DNA of 64,000 nt, taken from Pholiota molesta (taxonomy: Eukaryota > Basidiomycota > Agaricomycetes > Agaricales > Strophariaceae). A program made the translations under genes and the position numbers. The notes beneath the pieces are model-generated. The model did not search any database. It was given only the letters and a program-made list of their open reading frames with translations, and was not told the DNA's origin. Where the stretch lies: positions 1,116,001 through 1,180,000 of the forward strand of contig JACGCK010000001.1 in NCBI GenBank assembly GCA_014925825.1, in the 5' to 3' direction. This document shows positions 51,417 to 62,731 of this stretch, one piece after another (the stretch's first letter is position 1; the number at the start of each line of letters is the position of its first letter).

Positions 51417-52530
51417 ATGTCCAGAACATCTTATGACAGGTAAGCTCTTCTCATCCAATGCTTTTATAATGATTGAACGTATCTTATAGATACCTTACCG
51501 TCTTCTCACCCGAGGGTCGGTTATATCAAGTTGGTGAGAGTCTATATTACAATCTATCGAGTGTATGCCACTAACATGGGCATGCAGAATATGCATTCAA
51601 GGCCATTTCTGGTTCCGGGCACACTGCCATAGCCGTTCGAGGCAAGGATACATCAGTAGTTATTACCCAGCGCAAAGTACCGGTACGTTAGTGCTAGATT
51701 TCTTAGAGGATGACGTCCTCACCATCCACCTGTTATATTAGGACAAACTCCTTGACGCGTCAACGGTCACCCATCTATTCAGCATCACTCCGACAATTGG
51801 TTGTGTAATGACTGGCCTCATGGGTAAATATCTGAATCCGTCCAAACGATCATAATTCTCATGCTTTGCCTTTCAGCTGACGCTCGAGCTCAAGTTGTCC
51901 GTGCCCGAAGCGAGGCAGCGGACTTCAGATATAAATTTGGGTATGAAATTACGCCAGACGCTCTTGCTAGACGCATAGCAAACATCAATCAAGTATACAC
52001 ACAACGCGCTGCTATGAGGCCACTTGGAATTTGTATGCTATTTTCATAACTCATTGTCGAAGCTTGCTGAATGCGAATGCAGCGATGATCTTGATTGGCT
52101 TGGATCCAGAGTTCGGTCCACAATGCTTCAAGCTTGACCCCGCAGGTTACTTCGTTGGATTCCACGCGACGGCTGCTGGCCAGAAACAGCAGGAAGCTAT
52201 GAACAATTTGAGAAGAAATGGAAGAAGCTCGACAACGGAAGGGGTGGCGAGGATGCTGCCAAAGCTGGACAGGGACTAAGTCGAGCGGAAGTCCTTGAGG
52301 TGAGTTTCGTTAATTGTGGGGAGTTAAAGCACCTAAATATGTTAAATATGTTCTAGATGGCGATCGAGGTGATGTCCACAGTCCATGCCACCGATTATAA
52401 GCCTGGCGAAATCGAGATCGGACTGGTATCAGATAGCCCAGAGGAAGATGAGAAAACTCGAGGAAAATGGAGAGTGATGGGCGAGGCTGAAATCGAACAA
52501 CATTTGCTGGCCTATGCGGAGAAAGATTAG
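51417..52530 (+). CDS. SCL1: 20S proteasome subunit alpha-1 (PSMA6/SCL1) (one frameshift)
   Basis: Outer-ring alpha subunit of the 20S proteasome. The start is ATG 51417 ([20 protein letters not shown], with the alpha-subunit signature continuing QVEYAFKAI). Then [79 protein letters not shown]. [13 protein letters not shown] is alpha-1-like. One base is missing near 52210: after QEAMNN the frame must change to read [20 protein letters not shown]. Without the change it stops at 52279. The last exon ends [10 protein letters not shown]. About 255 residues, as expected. Confidence 0.95.
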
Positions 52531-52633
52531 CGTGTTGCCCCTGTAGTAATATGACTTGTTATGACTTGTACAACTTGGTGAGATTAAGATTGTGATTGGT
52601 TACAGTTATATGAGTGAGTAGATGGTATATGGA

Positions 52634-53069
52634 CTAGTATGAAGAGGCACCGCCGCTCTATGTTCAAAGATTAACAAGCGAAATACGTGTATACGACAGG
52701 CGTAGCTTACCATGATCGCCTCTATTTCTGCTTCATCTAATTCATGCACACGCGGTTTCCAGAGCCGGGGCGGCGCCTCCCAGAAATTGTTATAGACAGT
52801 TACGCCGGAGTCTTTGAAGTGGAGGACTTTTGGCTGGCAGACTCTGAAGAGTTCATCTTCGCGAGGAACTGAGAGAAACGTTCCTTGAATTCTGCAGGTG
52901 CGGCAGGATGCGGATGACGCGCTTCCGGTGCTTGTGTCACGAATCAGTTAACGTTCTCTAGGTAAGGTAAGAAGGTCATAAGCTTACTGCTTGGGTATGT
53001 CCGTTTCCCAAGGAATTTAATAAGAGGGTTGTGAGCTCGAGCAGAGCAACAACGTAGTGAGGGATGCAT
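52634..53069 (-). CDS. KGD4: KGD4, alpha-ketoglutarate dehydrogenase subunit (one frameshift)
   Basis: Small mitochondrial protein (MRPS36/Ymr31) that attaches E3 to the alpha-ketoglutarate dehydrogenase core. Three exons from ATG 53069. HNPLIKFLGKRTYPS is the conserved N-terminal E3-recruiting motif. HPHPAAPAEFKERFSQFLAK follows, then a Ser-rich linker and YNNFWEAPPRLWKPRVHELD, and the final mini-exon MSGGASSY. The linker and the FWEAP block lie in different frames; one base is missing near 52803, after KTPA. The pattern HPHP...FWEAP...LWxPR...SGGAS is typical of basidiomycete KGD4. Divergent to uL22m, another mitochondrial protein. Confidence 0.88.
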
Positions 53070-53286
53070 GGCTAATACTTAGCGGGTTTCACGCAAAGTA
53101 AGGGCGAACCCCAGCTCGTCATCTTCGTGTGTTTGGTTTCGACGTCAGATCCAAACACTGGAGAGCATCCTTTCGTTTTCCCGTCAATGGCTCTAAACCT
53201 CATTCAACGCGACTGACTGCCTACATGCAGGCTTATCGGTGTCATGGTACGCTTCTTACAACATCCAAATATTAGTATTCACGCGT
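53070..53286. promoter_or_regulatory. divergent promoter, KGD4 and uL22m
   Basis: 217 bp between two nuclear genes for mitochondrial proteins. Contains CGACGTCAG at about 53134-53142 (GACGTC palindrome). Confidence 0.45.
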
Positions 53287-54191
53287 ATGGATTCAGCTCT
53301 CCGCCTCTTTGGTCGTCCGTCCTTAAGCTTTGCCCCTTCCTTGGCACCTGCATCGAGACGCAGGTACGTGGCTATCACCTGGATGAACAACAAAATAACG
53401 ACTTCCGTATGTTAGTGTGAGCTTCAATCCTCTGCCATGGGTTCGAGAAACATTGTCTCCTCAAGTCAAGGAAGAACAATCGGCGGAAGAGGTCAAAGCT
53501 GCCAAGGAAGAAGCAAAGAAAGCTGGCACAGCCAACTTGTTCGAAACAGTCGCTCCCATAAAGCCCGCTGCACCATCCTCAAAGGCTGTTCAGAAGGCAA
53601 CAGGACTTACCAAAGCTAAACCTGACTCGGTCCGTTGTTTTCTCTTTCGGCCTTTGCAATTGACTTGACGGGTTTTATTAGCATAAATATTCGACCGCTA
53701 ACTTCAAGATATCCCATCGAAAACTGAACATGCTTGGACGCCAAATAGCGGGAAAGCCTATTGATTATGCTATTCTGCAAATGCAGTTCAGCGAGAAACG
53801 GGCTAGCAAGCGTATCATGAATATGCTTGCCACTGCGAGAGATCATGCCGCCCGATACAAGCGATTAGAGGAAGGAAAGCTTGTAGTAGGTGAGTAACTT
53901 GCATTTAATTTGTAATAAAATTATGTTTGACACTTGGCATTCATATTTACAGCTGAGGCATGGGTCACGAAAGGACCGCGTCCTCCAATTAGGCTGGAGC
54001 CACGAGGAAGAGGACACTATGGTACTCGGACGCATTTCCACTCAAAAATCAGTGTTGTCTTGAAGGAGGGCAAGACTTTAGAGCAACAGAAGGAGGCAGC
54101 CAGAAAACGTAAACTCAACAGGATTGTATCTGCTGCCCTTGTCCGTGAAGACAAGCCTATCCGAAATCCTTCACCGACATGGGGATGGTAA
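53287..54191 (+). CDS. MRPL22: mitochondrial large-subunit ribosomal protein uL22m
   Basis: Lines the exit tunnel of the mitochondrial ribosome. Four exons from ATG 53287 ([15 protein letters not shown], a presequence rich in Ser, Ala and Arg). A Lys/Ala/Glu-rich mitochondrial extension follows. L22 core: [76 protein letters not shown] and [15 protein letters not shown]. Ends RNPSPTWGW. About 245 residues, with all frames intact. Confidence 0.93.
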
Positions 54192-54391
54192 AATATATAT
54201 ACTACATAACATATTACCCTATAATATAACCATGCATGCTCAACTATACATTGACGCTGGGTTCTCGGTACACTCAGTGTTCACCGAATCTTGAAGTTAT
54301 CAGCTGTCTGCAAAAACACGCTAAAAATAGTAACGCCGATTTGGACACGTTGACGATTTGGGCTTTCCACAAATTCAACGCCATTACCACC

Positions 54392-56129
54392 ATGATGCCA
54401 AACCGCTGGCGCAGCCTCCCTCTTTTACTCCTGGTGAACTCGGTCTTCGCCTCCAGCCAATCTTTTGAAAATAGTGCTGTTGTCCGCAGTATTGAACTTG
54501 GAGGGGCTGCCGTACACGTCACCACAACATATGCTATCAAACCCTTGGAAGCGGGATTGAAGTCGTACTCGATCGCTCTTGGACGCGAAGAGAAAAAGAA
54601 GACTAGCTGGCTTGAAGTCAAATCCAAAGGAGAAGTAGACGCACTACAAATTACAGAGCGCCCTTTCGATGCTTCCAAGTATGTCATCTCAGACCCTGGT
54701 TTACTGGACCTAAACCTCTGACATGGTTTCTTTCCACAGGGACTTCCATCTTGTCGATGTTCAGCTGCCAGTTGCCTACCCCGTCAATAAGACATTCAAT
54801 CTTATTCTTGAAACCGTTCAGACCCACGCGACACATCCATGGCCAGAGACTGCGGGGCAGAACGAGGAACAGGCTCTCAAATATTCTACGGATTTATTCG
54901 TCATTAGTCCCTATACCACTTCTATCCAACGCACCAAAGTCAAGTAAGACTGTATGCACCGTTAATATCATCGAGAGGCTAAATGTTATCATCAATAGGT
55001 CCCTTACACCCCGTATTATTAGCGCTACGGAACCCAAGACGTCGAGGGCTTCGCGAAAGACAGTGTGGTCTCGAAATCTGGTGCTACTGTAACGTATGGG
55101 CCTTTTGAAAATGTTCCTCCCAGCACCGAGGCTTCCTTCCTTGAAAATCATCAGCAGCCTATTACCGTCCATTACTATCATGATCAGCCATGCCTCGAGA
55201 TCACCAAGCTTGAGCGTTTCGCTGAGATCAGTCACTGGGGAGCCAATCTCAACATTGAAGATAAGATAGTTTTGCACAATGCAGGGCCAAAGTGAGTCTA
55301 TTGTCATATGGACTAAACCTTCCGCTTACATTTCCCCAAGGTTGAAGGGACACTTTTCACGTCTTGACCACCAAACGCAAGCCTTTTATAAGCGACCTGC
55401 TTCCCATGTCCTTCCTGCTCTCACCCTTCATCTACCTGCTGGGATCCGTAATACATACTATTACGACACCATTGGCAACGTCTCTACCTCGAAACTTCGC
55501 GTCGCGCCTTCCACTCCAAAGAACAAACAGAAGCAGTACAGTGTATTGGAATTAAGCCTCGGTATCCTCTTCTTGGGGGCTGGAACTATAGCTTTACCCT
55601 TGGATTTGACGCACCTCTTGAAGATTCTGCAAGTACGATAAGAAAACGGGCAGATATATTGTCGAGATCCCTATCATGACACCCATCCTTGGCGCAGTGA
55701 TTGACGAGGAAGATTTGACTATCATTCTTCCCGAAGGCGCAACGTAAGGTCACTTTCAATATTTATATATCAGAACCTGACCCGATTGCATTATTCAGCG
55801 ACGTCCAATATGCCGCCCCATTCCCTGCTCTTTCGAACACTGTAGGAACGCAGGTCACATACCTGGACACAATTGGACGACCATCATTGACCTTCAAATA
55901 TAAGGACCTTACCGTCAGACATGCTGAAAGCATCTTCGTACGTTCCCGAGATATGCCTTTGTTTCACTATTATTCATCCTGCCTTTAGGTGTCGTACAAG
56001 GTTTCCTGGTCCGCTCATCTGAAAAAACCGATCGCTGTAGGAACGGCGTTCCTCGGCCTCTTCACGCTTAGTATGATTGCACGGAGGGTGAATCTCACTC
56101 TTCATCAGCAAAAGCCCAAGGCATCATGA
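54392..56129 (+). CDS. OST1: oligosaccharyltransferase subunit OST1/ribophorin I (three frameshifts)
   Basis: ER membrane subunit of the N-glycosylation complex. The start is ATG 54392 with a signal peptide (RSLPLLLLVNSVFASSQS). Family blocks: ENSAVVRSIELGGAAVHVTT, DLFVISPYTTSIQRTKVK, SGATVTYGPFENVPP, HYYHDQPCLEITKLERFAEI, SHWGANLNIEDKIVLHNAGP, IRNTYYYDTIGNVSTSKLRV, PRYPLLGGWNYSFTLGF and YIVEIPIMTPILGAVIDEED. A C-terminal membrane helix (GTAFLGLFTLSMIAR) and a short basic tail ending KPKAS close it. One base is missing near 55023, 55555 and 55634. Corrected length is about 465, close to yeast Ost1 (476). Confidence 0.94.
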
Positions 56130-56198
56130 ATAGATAAAATATGTTATTTTATTCTCGTAATTTGACGTGTACACAATATGATGGGCAGCAAATACATG

Positions 56199-56890
56199 TT
56201 AGTTTTTCGTATTACTGCGCACGAAACTATGCAAAGTCATAACCTGACAACCATTTGGTGGTGGTCCCCTGTTCGAAATACGTGAGGTGTGGTTGCTTGA
56301 AAAAGTAATTCTACTTACGGTATAGAAGTCATGAAGACGTTGTATGCGCCACTATCAGTTATGCATTGGTAGTACAGACCGTTGTTGCTCTTCCCGCCAG
56401 GCAGATCGTAGTACAGCATGGTGGTCTGCCACCTCCATGATCCAGTGTGATTCCTTCCTTCTTCTTGCCCAAAACTAACTGCATTGGCAGGTAATGAGAG
56501 TCTGTCGAGTTATGGACGTTCACAGGATAGACCGCGGTTTCATTGACAAGAAGCCATAACTGCTCCTGGTTGATGTAGAACAGTTGTGGCGTGGCTATAT
56601 TCGAAGGCGCAACTGTAATATTCGAATATTCGCCTGTATTGCAAAGAACTTGTAAGCACAATGCATTAACAACCGGAATGTAAAAGATTACCTGGCCTGT
56701 GAAGCGTCAAGTGTTTCCTCATGCCTCCCGTCGTGACAGGGCCCATGGCCTGGATATGCGAAACTCCTGGAATCAAGGAACCGATCGAACTTCGACCATT
56801 CATGCCTTCCCATGTAGGGACAGATAGGATTAGTCGGAATGAGCTGATCAGAATAAGGAGGCTCAGTGGGATATGGCTGAACGAGTACAT
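56199..56890 (-). CDS. small secreted protein, unknown function (one frameshift)
   Basis: The start is ATG 56890, with a clear hydrophobic signal (YSFSHIPLSLLILISSFRLI). Three exons, about 210 residues, several N-glycosylation sequons (NIT, NET, NST). After ITLDHG the frame changes by one missing base near 56435 to read RWQTTMLYYDLPGGKSNNGL and YYQCITDSGAYNVFMTSIP, which I recall as a conserved block of agaricomycete secreted proteins. Then a last exon, PPPNGCQVMTLHSF, stop at 56199. Without the change it stops at 56359. No known enzyme family. Confidence 0.65.
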
Positions 56891-57526
56891 CGCTAGAGTC
56901 GAGACGATCACAGTGCAATAAACCAAGCAGCCAAGACGAAAAACCTGTGCTTTTTATGTATCGGAAAAGCATCGCTTCAGACAAACGTGGAGGTACGTTT
57001 AAATAATCCGAGTTTATAGCGGTAAAGAATTTCAAAGACATTGGATCCTAATAGGAGAGCAACCGATCCGGAACTATAATGACGACAAGGTGAAGTCAGA
57101 ACCTCTGGATCATTCCGTTGGATTCCAACCCATTACGCCGAGGATTTTTGAGAGATATTTTGGGCCTCTACCGATAATTTTGACTCGGTGGAATATCAGA
57201 ATCGAGCATGTGGAGCCTGAATCGTCGTCGTAGATTATCGATGAGAGGTGGTGCTATGCAATAATTGAGTATATCAAAAGATAAGACATTCAAAGTGTAT
57301 AGATAAGAGATGCACACGACGGCGGCAAGAGACAGACGAGGAGAGTTAAGATATGCCGGAAGAACTGCAGAAAGAGTCTATTTTGCGTCTAAAGGTGTTC
57401 AAGGTGTGATCTTGTGACCCACTGATCGTTCAATTTTTCCGTGTATGGTTACACGTTACGCGCTGCTAAAGACAACCCATTACAACAATAATCTTCTCCG
57501 TCCATCTCATCCACTAATGCTCCGCA
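56891..57526. other. divergent intergenic region, no gene seen
   Basis: About 640 bp between the secreted protein gene and the PPR gene. Minus frames extending to 57041 are open but lack a better start than 56890. Nothing else recognised. Confidence 0.5.
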
Positions 57527-59629
57527 ATGTTGCCAAGAGTTCCACTTCGTGTGCCACCTGTCATTCGAATCCTCAAGCGCTCACGCCTTCTCGCTGAAAG
57601 CATTCTCAACATGGTTAGAGACGCGTCATTTCAGAATAGTCCAACTATTCTGTCGGAAGATGTATCAGCTCTGGGACCATGCCAAGTGCCCGGCACTCGT
57701 CGCTTCGCCTCAATGAAGTACTCTTCGCGCTCGAAAGCACCCCAGGCACCCGAACCCGCCAAATTGCCTCGCTTCTTGCGGCGGCAAACTCTCCAGAAAA
57801 AGGCGGCTGAAGAAAACCCTGCACCTGAAAATTCTTCAGTCAAAACATGGAGCCGTTCGGACAAAACAGCTTCTGGGAATAGAGGCGAAACTAAATCTTC
57901 AACGCCGTCTACCACCTACCGTTCACGACATTACGATCGTTCAACAGAAACACCAAAGTCCGAAATGCGTCTTCTGGAGCCTCATGTACTGTCTGAAAGG
58001 TTGAAGAAGCTTTGTGATGCAGGGAAGGTCGATGATGCAGTTGTCATGCTGAAAAACGCGCCCCTCGACGCTCAAAATACTCCAGTGTGGAATACTCTCA
58101 TATGGGAAGCATTGAAAATTAGCCGGTACCAATTGGCATATCAGCTTTTCATTGATGTAAGTTTATATTTATTAAATGCCCTGCACATACGCAATATTGA
58201 CATTGAACAGATGAAAAGGAGAGGTTTTGGTCCTACTTCACGTACATACCAGACCTTCTTCAATGGCTTGGCCCGAATCGAGGAATGGTCTACTTTTCCA
58301 AAACAACTTACAAACGCCCGATCACTATATGACGGCTTCAAACGCCACATAGAATTCGTGAAACGAGCCGACCCCCAAGATCCAGAGCTTACGCCAAACC
58401 CTCTTGCAGGGTACATTCGCATATTGGGAAACGCAGGAGAATACCAGGAAATATTCGACGTCTATTATGCGATGGATCAGGATGGCCCTATGGCTCCCAA
58501 CCAGCTTGTGTGGACAGCTTTGTTCCAGGCGATCGCGAACGCTAAGAGTGATACAGTAGAAGGAAGTGTCAAGGTGGCTGCAGATGCTCGTCTCCTATGG
58601 AACCAAATGACCAAAGCCGCCAAAAGGAATCCAAAGCTGGCTCCTGACTCGTACACCGTATCCGCTGCTCTGTTTGCACTATCTGGGGGAAACCAAATGG
58701 ACGCTGACCTCGCATTCAAGATCATCGCCGAGTACTATGGTCTGCAGGCGGGCAGCACCGTCTCGAAGCCTGGTATCCTTACCCTCGGGCCCGAAGCTCT
58801 CAACAATATTCTCAAACTCTGTAACCGAACGAAGAATCACGAGCACGCGATTCAATTCCTGCAGCAGGTGAAGAGAAGACCAAAGGACATCGGCGGTGTC
58901 GACATTCTTGACCGCATGCACATGGAGGAAATCTTCAGGGCAGACCTTGCCCTCAACGTCCCAGGTCTCGGCTACCACGCCGTCGACACCCTCGAGTGGA
59001 TGCTGCGCCAAGAAATCACGAGCGCAAACGGCCCCAAAATTCGCCCAGCGCTGTCGACCTACAACCTCGTCATGCAGGCGTGCTGGCGCAGCGGAGACTG
59101 GAGTTCGGCCGTGCGCACTTTCGAGCTGATGACCGGGTACCATGCGCATGATTTTATAGATGGCGCGGTCGCAGCAGTTCCGCGGCTGGACAAGCGCGGT
59201 CCTGGACGTAACTTGCCGCCTAATGCTGAGATCATGTCCTCTATGGTCCGCACCGCGCTCGCAGGAAAGAACCGGGCGGATATGCGCCAGGTATTACGCA
59301 TCGTCGACTATTTCGGTCTCGACAAACTCCTACATTTCAAAGGGGCAATGGCCCAGAACGAGACAATGAAGGCAGTGAAACACCGAGCGCTATTCGGCAA
59401 GAAGCTGGCTACCGCGATTTTGGAAACGTTGGACTATATTATGCAAGATAATGGGAAATACGCGAAGCCACATGAGGTGGGAAAATGGCGCGAGTTAGCC
59501 AGACAGGCTAAAAGCATAAATTGGGATGGAGGCATGGTGGATGCGCCTGCACAGAAGGAAGTGAAGACTTCGAACAAATACAAAACCAATTCTGAATATC
59601 CTCGGAAGCGCCAATCTACTAGGACATAA
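57527..59629 (+). CDS. pentatricopeptide-repeat (PPR) protein, probably mitochondrial
   Basis: Helical-repeat RNA-binding protein, likely acting on mitochondrial transcripts. Read from 57527 the frame is open for 700 codons, but 58157-58210 (54 bp, GTAAGT...AACAG) is a canonical intron that happens to be in frame and stop-free; spliced, the protein has 682 residues. The N-terminus is Arg/Ser-rich, fitting import. PPR-like helices: AGKVDDAVVMLKN, TPVWNTLIWEALKISRYQLA, GFGPTSRTYQTFFNGLARIE, LAGYIRILGNAGEYQEIFDV, LSTYNLVMQACWRSGDWSSA and VRTFELMTGY. Another ATG at 57517 lies in a different frame and closes quickly. The exact orthologue is not clear. Confidence 0.85.
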   Translation: MLPRVPLRVPPVIRILKRSRLLAESILNMVRDASFQNSPTILSEDVSALGPCQVPGTRRFASMKYSSRSKAPQAPEPAKLPRFLRRQTLQKKAAEENPAPENSSVKTWSRSDKTASGNRGETKSSTPSTTYRSRHYDRSTETPKSEMRLLEPHVLSERLKKLCDAGKVDDAVVMLKNAPLDAQNTPVWNTLIWEALKISRYQLAYQLFIDVSLYLLNALHIRNIDIEQMKRRGFGPTSRTYQTFFNGLARIEEWSTFPKQLTNARSLYDGFKRHIEFVKRADPQDPELTPNPLAGYIRILGNAGEYQEIFDVYYAMDQDGPMAPNQLVWTALFQAIANAKSDTVEGSVKVAADARLLWNQMTKAAKRNPKLAPDSYTVSAALFALSGGNQMDADLAFKIIAEYYGLQAGSTVSKPGILTLGPEALNNILKLCNRTKNHEHAIQFLQQVKRRPKDIGGVDILDRMHMEEIFRADLALNVPGLGYHAVDTLEWMLRQEITSANGPKIRPALSTYNLVMQACWRSGDWSSAVRTFELMTGYHAHDFIDGAVAAVPRLDKRGPGRNLPPNAEIMSSMVRTALAGKNRADMRQVLRIVDYFGLDKLLHFKGAMAQNETMKAVKHRALFGKKLATAILETLDYIMQDNGKYAKPHEVGKWRELARQAKSINWDGGMVDAPAQKEVKTSNKYKTNSEYPRKRQSTRT
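58157..58210 (+). other. in-frame, stop-free 54-bp intron in the PPR gene
   Basis: GTAAGT donor, AACAG acceptor, length divisible by three with no stop codon. Retention would insert 18 residues between two PPR helices without breaking the frame. Confidence 0.75.
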
Positions 59630-59957
59630 TCTTTGCCACCTACAGCTACGACTTCAAGCTACTTATCATTAGACAGTCATTGGGGGTAGTTGCTCCCATG
59701 TACCATATCATTCTTATAATCGTGTTTTGCTTGGGATAATAAAAGTAGTGTAGCAAATTCCGCAAAAAGAAAACAAAAACAAGCAATAAAATAATAATTA
59801 GAAAGCACCAACAGCTCACAATTCATAATCAATAATAACCACTGGTCTTATAAGTTATCAAAGATGGTGTATGTACTACCAGCGTGCAAAGCAAGAGTAA
59901 AAAAAGTCAGATAGACGAGAATGTCCATACTACAAGTCCATAAAAATCAGTTAGAGT
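59630..59957. other. convergent intergenic region
   Basis: 328 bp between the PPR and protease stops, with A-rich runs near 59760-59800. No gene seen. Confidence 0.6.
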
Positions 59958-62250
59958 CTACGCTACAGATTTTGGCCTGTCGCCAGGTTGGAGGCCTTTA
60001 CGGTCGAAGCCATGGAAGGCAGGGGAGGGGGGGACGAAGGTGTCTTCCGTCAAGGCCATCGACACTGGGGCATAGCTGTGTGACCCGGGCGAACCTGCGA
60101 TGTAGCTGTTCCTGAGATTCAAGGGCATTGGAGTCATCCCCGAGATATGAGACTCGTCAGAATTCCCGTTTTCCAGCCGGACGTCGATGGGAGGCATGGG
60201 ACTCATACGCGCACGCGGGGTGCGTGCCACGGGGCGCAGGCGGCGCTTGCGGAAGAAGCTCACGAGCCAAACAATGCAGCACACGATGAGAATGAGAGCG
60301 TTGAGAGCGACGATGCCTAGCATCGCCGGAATAAACTTTCCGATGAGCTCGAGAGATCCGGATATATCTGTTGAGATGGAGAACGATGGTTCGACAGAGA
60401 TGCCGTTCAGCCCGTGTAGGTGATGTTAGTTCGAGGCGTGCCACCGCGCGACTTGTGGAAGTCCGCAGAAGCCTCATCCGCGTCGATAATAGAAAGGAGC
60501 TTCATATATGGATTGCCCATCTGTCCCGACGCATCGAAATCGCCGAAATCATAGACAGAGTAGACAGATCGCAGGAAATTATCCCCGACCAACCAATCAC
60601 TGTGAACCCTCCGTCAGTAGAACATTCGCACAAATAGAAATGATAGTTCATACAAATCGTTTCCAATGCTGAAGGAAGACGGAACAAATGATCCAATACA
60701 TAAAGTAGGGTCAACAGCCGTTGATGGGTTGACATCTAACGGGTGGATGGGAAAGACCTGACCCCTAAATAAATTCATGAGAATTGGTATCTATTCTTGT
60801 CAAGGAAAATACACATACCCGATTTGTAGCGCCATGTCAATTTCAGCAGAACAAGGGACTCGCCAATAACCAAGGGAGGCATCATAGGAAGCACCTGGGA
60901 CACCGCTGTATATTGCGTTACAGATATCGACTGGTGCATATCTATTTCTTCGTCAGAGAGTTAAGCACGATTTTTATATGCCAGACGTACGTGTAGGATG
61001 AACCACTGTCCATGAGAACCACAGCCTTGTTACTGGGTGCCCCTACAACTTGTGTTGTAGGCACGGTTATTGTGTCGTTCACAATGACTGCGTCTAAGAG
61101 TAGATTCCATCGGTATGGGTTATTGATGGGCCAAGTTGGAATATGTTGACTTCCGGAGATAGCAGTATATTGGGGGTCGAGTTCACCTATAGCAGAAGGG
61201 AAGTTACATGGATAACAGGCGTAATGGACAAAATGATAAGACACATACCAATTGCAAATGTACCTTCGACAGAATCTGAATCTTCAGAACCATCAGGGAG
61301 ATCCCGTTGCAGAGAAAAGGCAATGAAGTTCTGTTCGTCAGGGTGGGCTGCGAAGAGGTTGAATAACAAGCTACGGCCTGCAGAGGAAGATGTGCTGTTG
61401 ATTGTTAGATCGATCGAGGAAAGACGAGTGAATCCTAGCCCTGCAATTCCTTGAGCTCCATAACCTATTGCAGGATTGTTGACTTTATCGGTGTCTAGGA
61501 GTGCTTGTGAAGGGACAGATATTCTAGAGGTGAGTTGATCATTCGTTAATACGTGAGCGAACTGCGGATACCGATGAACGGACACCTACCCAACAAATTC
61601 CACGGGAGCATAAGCAATAAGACCTGATGCCCAACCAATAGCGTACTGGACGCGCAAACGTTCGATGAGATGTCTAGCATAGGGTTGAGAATTTGTATCA
61701 CTTACGGTCAGATTATATGGGATTTTCTGTTCGCATGGAGTCAATGTCGAGGAAAGTTGGAAAGATGCAATGTACGAACCGTTTCATTGACGTTAGGTAG
61801 CGGAGTGGTGTCTCCTTTAATGAACAAATCGGAGGAGCCTGTGTCGAGTTGCACAGTGTAGTCTGGAAAGAGATAAGTTGCATGTTGGCTGTCATGAATG
61901 CTGGATGGAACTAACCAACGCCTCCGACAGTAATCTAATCCCAAAGTAGAATGTAAGAAGCTTTCTCTCCCCCCAGGCATTAGGACTTACATTGGCTAGA
62001 TATATCAAGTCATGTACAGTGCTATGGATCGTTGAGTGCCAGATGGGAACAGACTAAGTGGTTTGGCGCACCTTAGATCGAAAGTGCTGTTAGTAGACGA
62101 TCCTGAGTTGACGTTAGTTTGGAGGTCGGACGGTGAGTCGAGTCCGCGACGTTGGAATGGCCGTGGTTGCTTGAGTTTCTTGAAGCTGACCCTGTGGGCT
62201 GAAGCGACAGCAGCGACAAGCGCCAGGGAGAGGGGGAGAGATAGTTTCAT
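59958..62250 (-). CDS. membrane-anchored pepsin-like aspartic protease (one frameshift)
   Basis: Family A1 protease with a signal peptide (MKLSLPLSLALVAAVASA) from ATG 62250. About 11 exons and 600 residues. A propeptide with QRRG (possible kexin site) leads to catalytic site 1 YTVQLDTGSSDLFI, TYAIGWASGLIAYAPVEF, site 2 AVVLMDSGSSYTYAP, and DWLVGDNFLRSVYSVYDF near the C-terminus. A Gly/Ser-poor stalk is followed by one membrane helix (ALNALILIVCCIVWLVSFF), RKRR, and a Pro/Ser-rich cytosolic tail of about 100 residues. One base is missing near 60412, after TNITYTG; without it the protein stops just before the anchor and would be secreted. The anchor is a helix with a tail, not a GPI signal. 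Confidence 0.88.
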
Positions 62251-62731
62251 GGGGAGAAATGAGCGGAGGATAGATAAGGAACGTGTCGGGGAGGAGGGGA
62301 CGGAGGGAGAGGACGGACGTCGTCTGAGAGGCGACGGTGACAAGGCACACTGGCTCTTCAGCTTGTTTGCAACTTTGATGTTCAAACACGGAATTCAGCT
62401 GTACGTAATTCTGTTTTTGCTGCGGTCTCCAGACTGCTATCACTTGCACAATGGACGCAATAAACAAATACGGTTAACAGAATCCGTCAGTGCGCTGGAC
62501 GATGGGCGCTCCGGTGCTGCCACGCACGCAGAGCTTGACCAGGCTTGAAGCTTGAACGATGTGCCGCCCCTGTGCCGCCACTTGACCGAAACGGTGAACG
62601 GGCCGTCGCCTGATACTTAAAATACTGATTCCCCACATCGCTTGTCCTGGTCACCGGATCTCCCATGGTCCGCATAAAGGGTCGGGTTTCTCAAGGCCCT
62701 TTCTCCTCCTCAAGCTTTTCTAATCCAAACC
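62251..62731. promoter_or_regulatory. divergent upstream region, protease and HOT
   Basis: 481 bp between start codons. No strong motif. Short frames on both strands are not supported. Confidence 0.45.
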
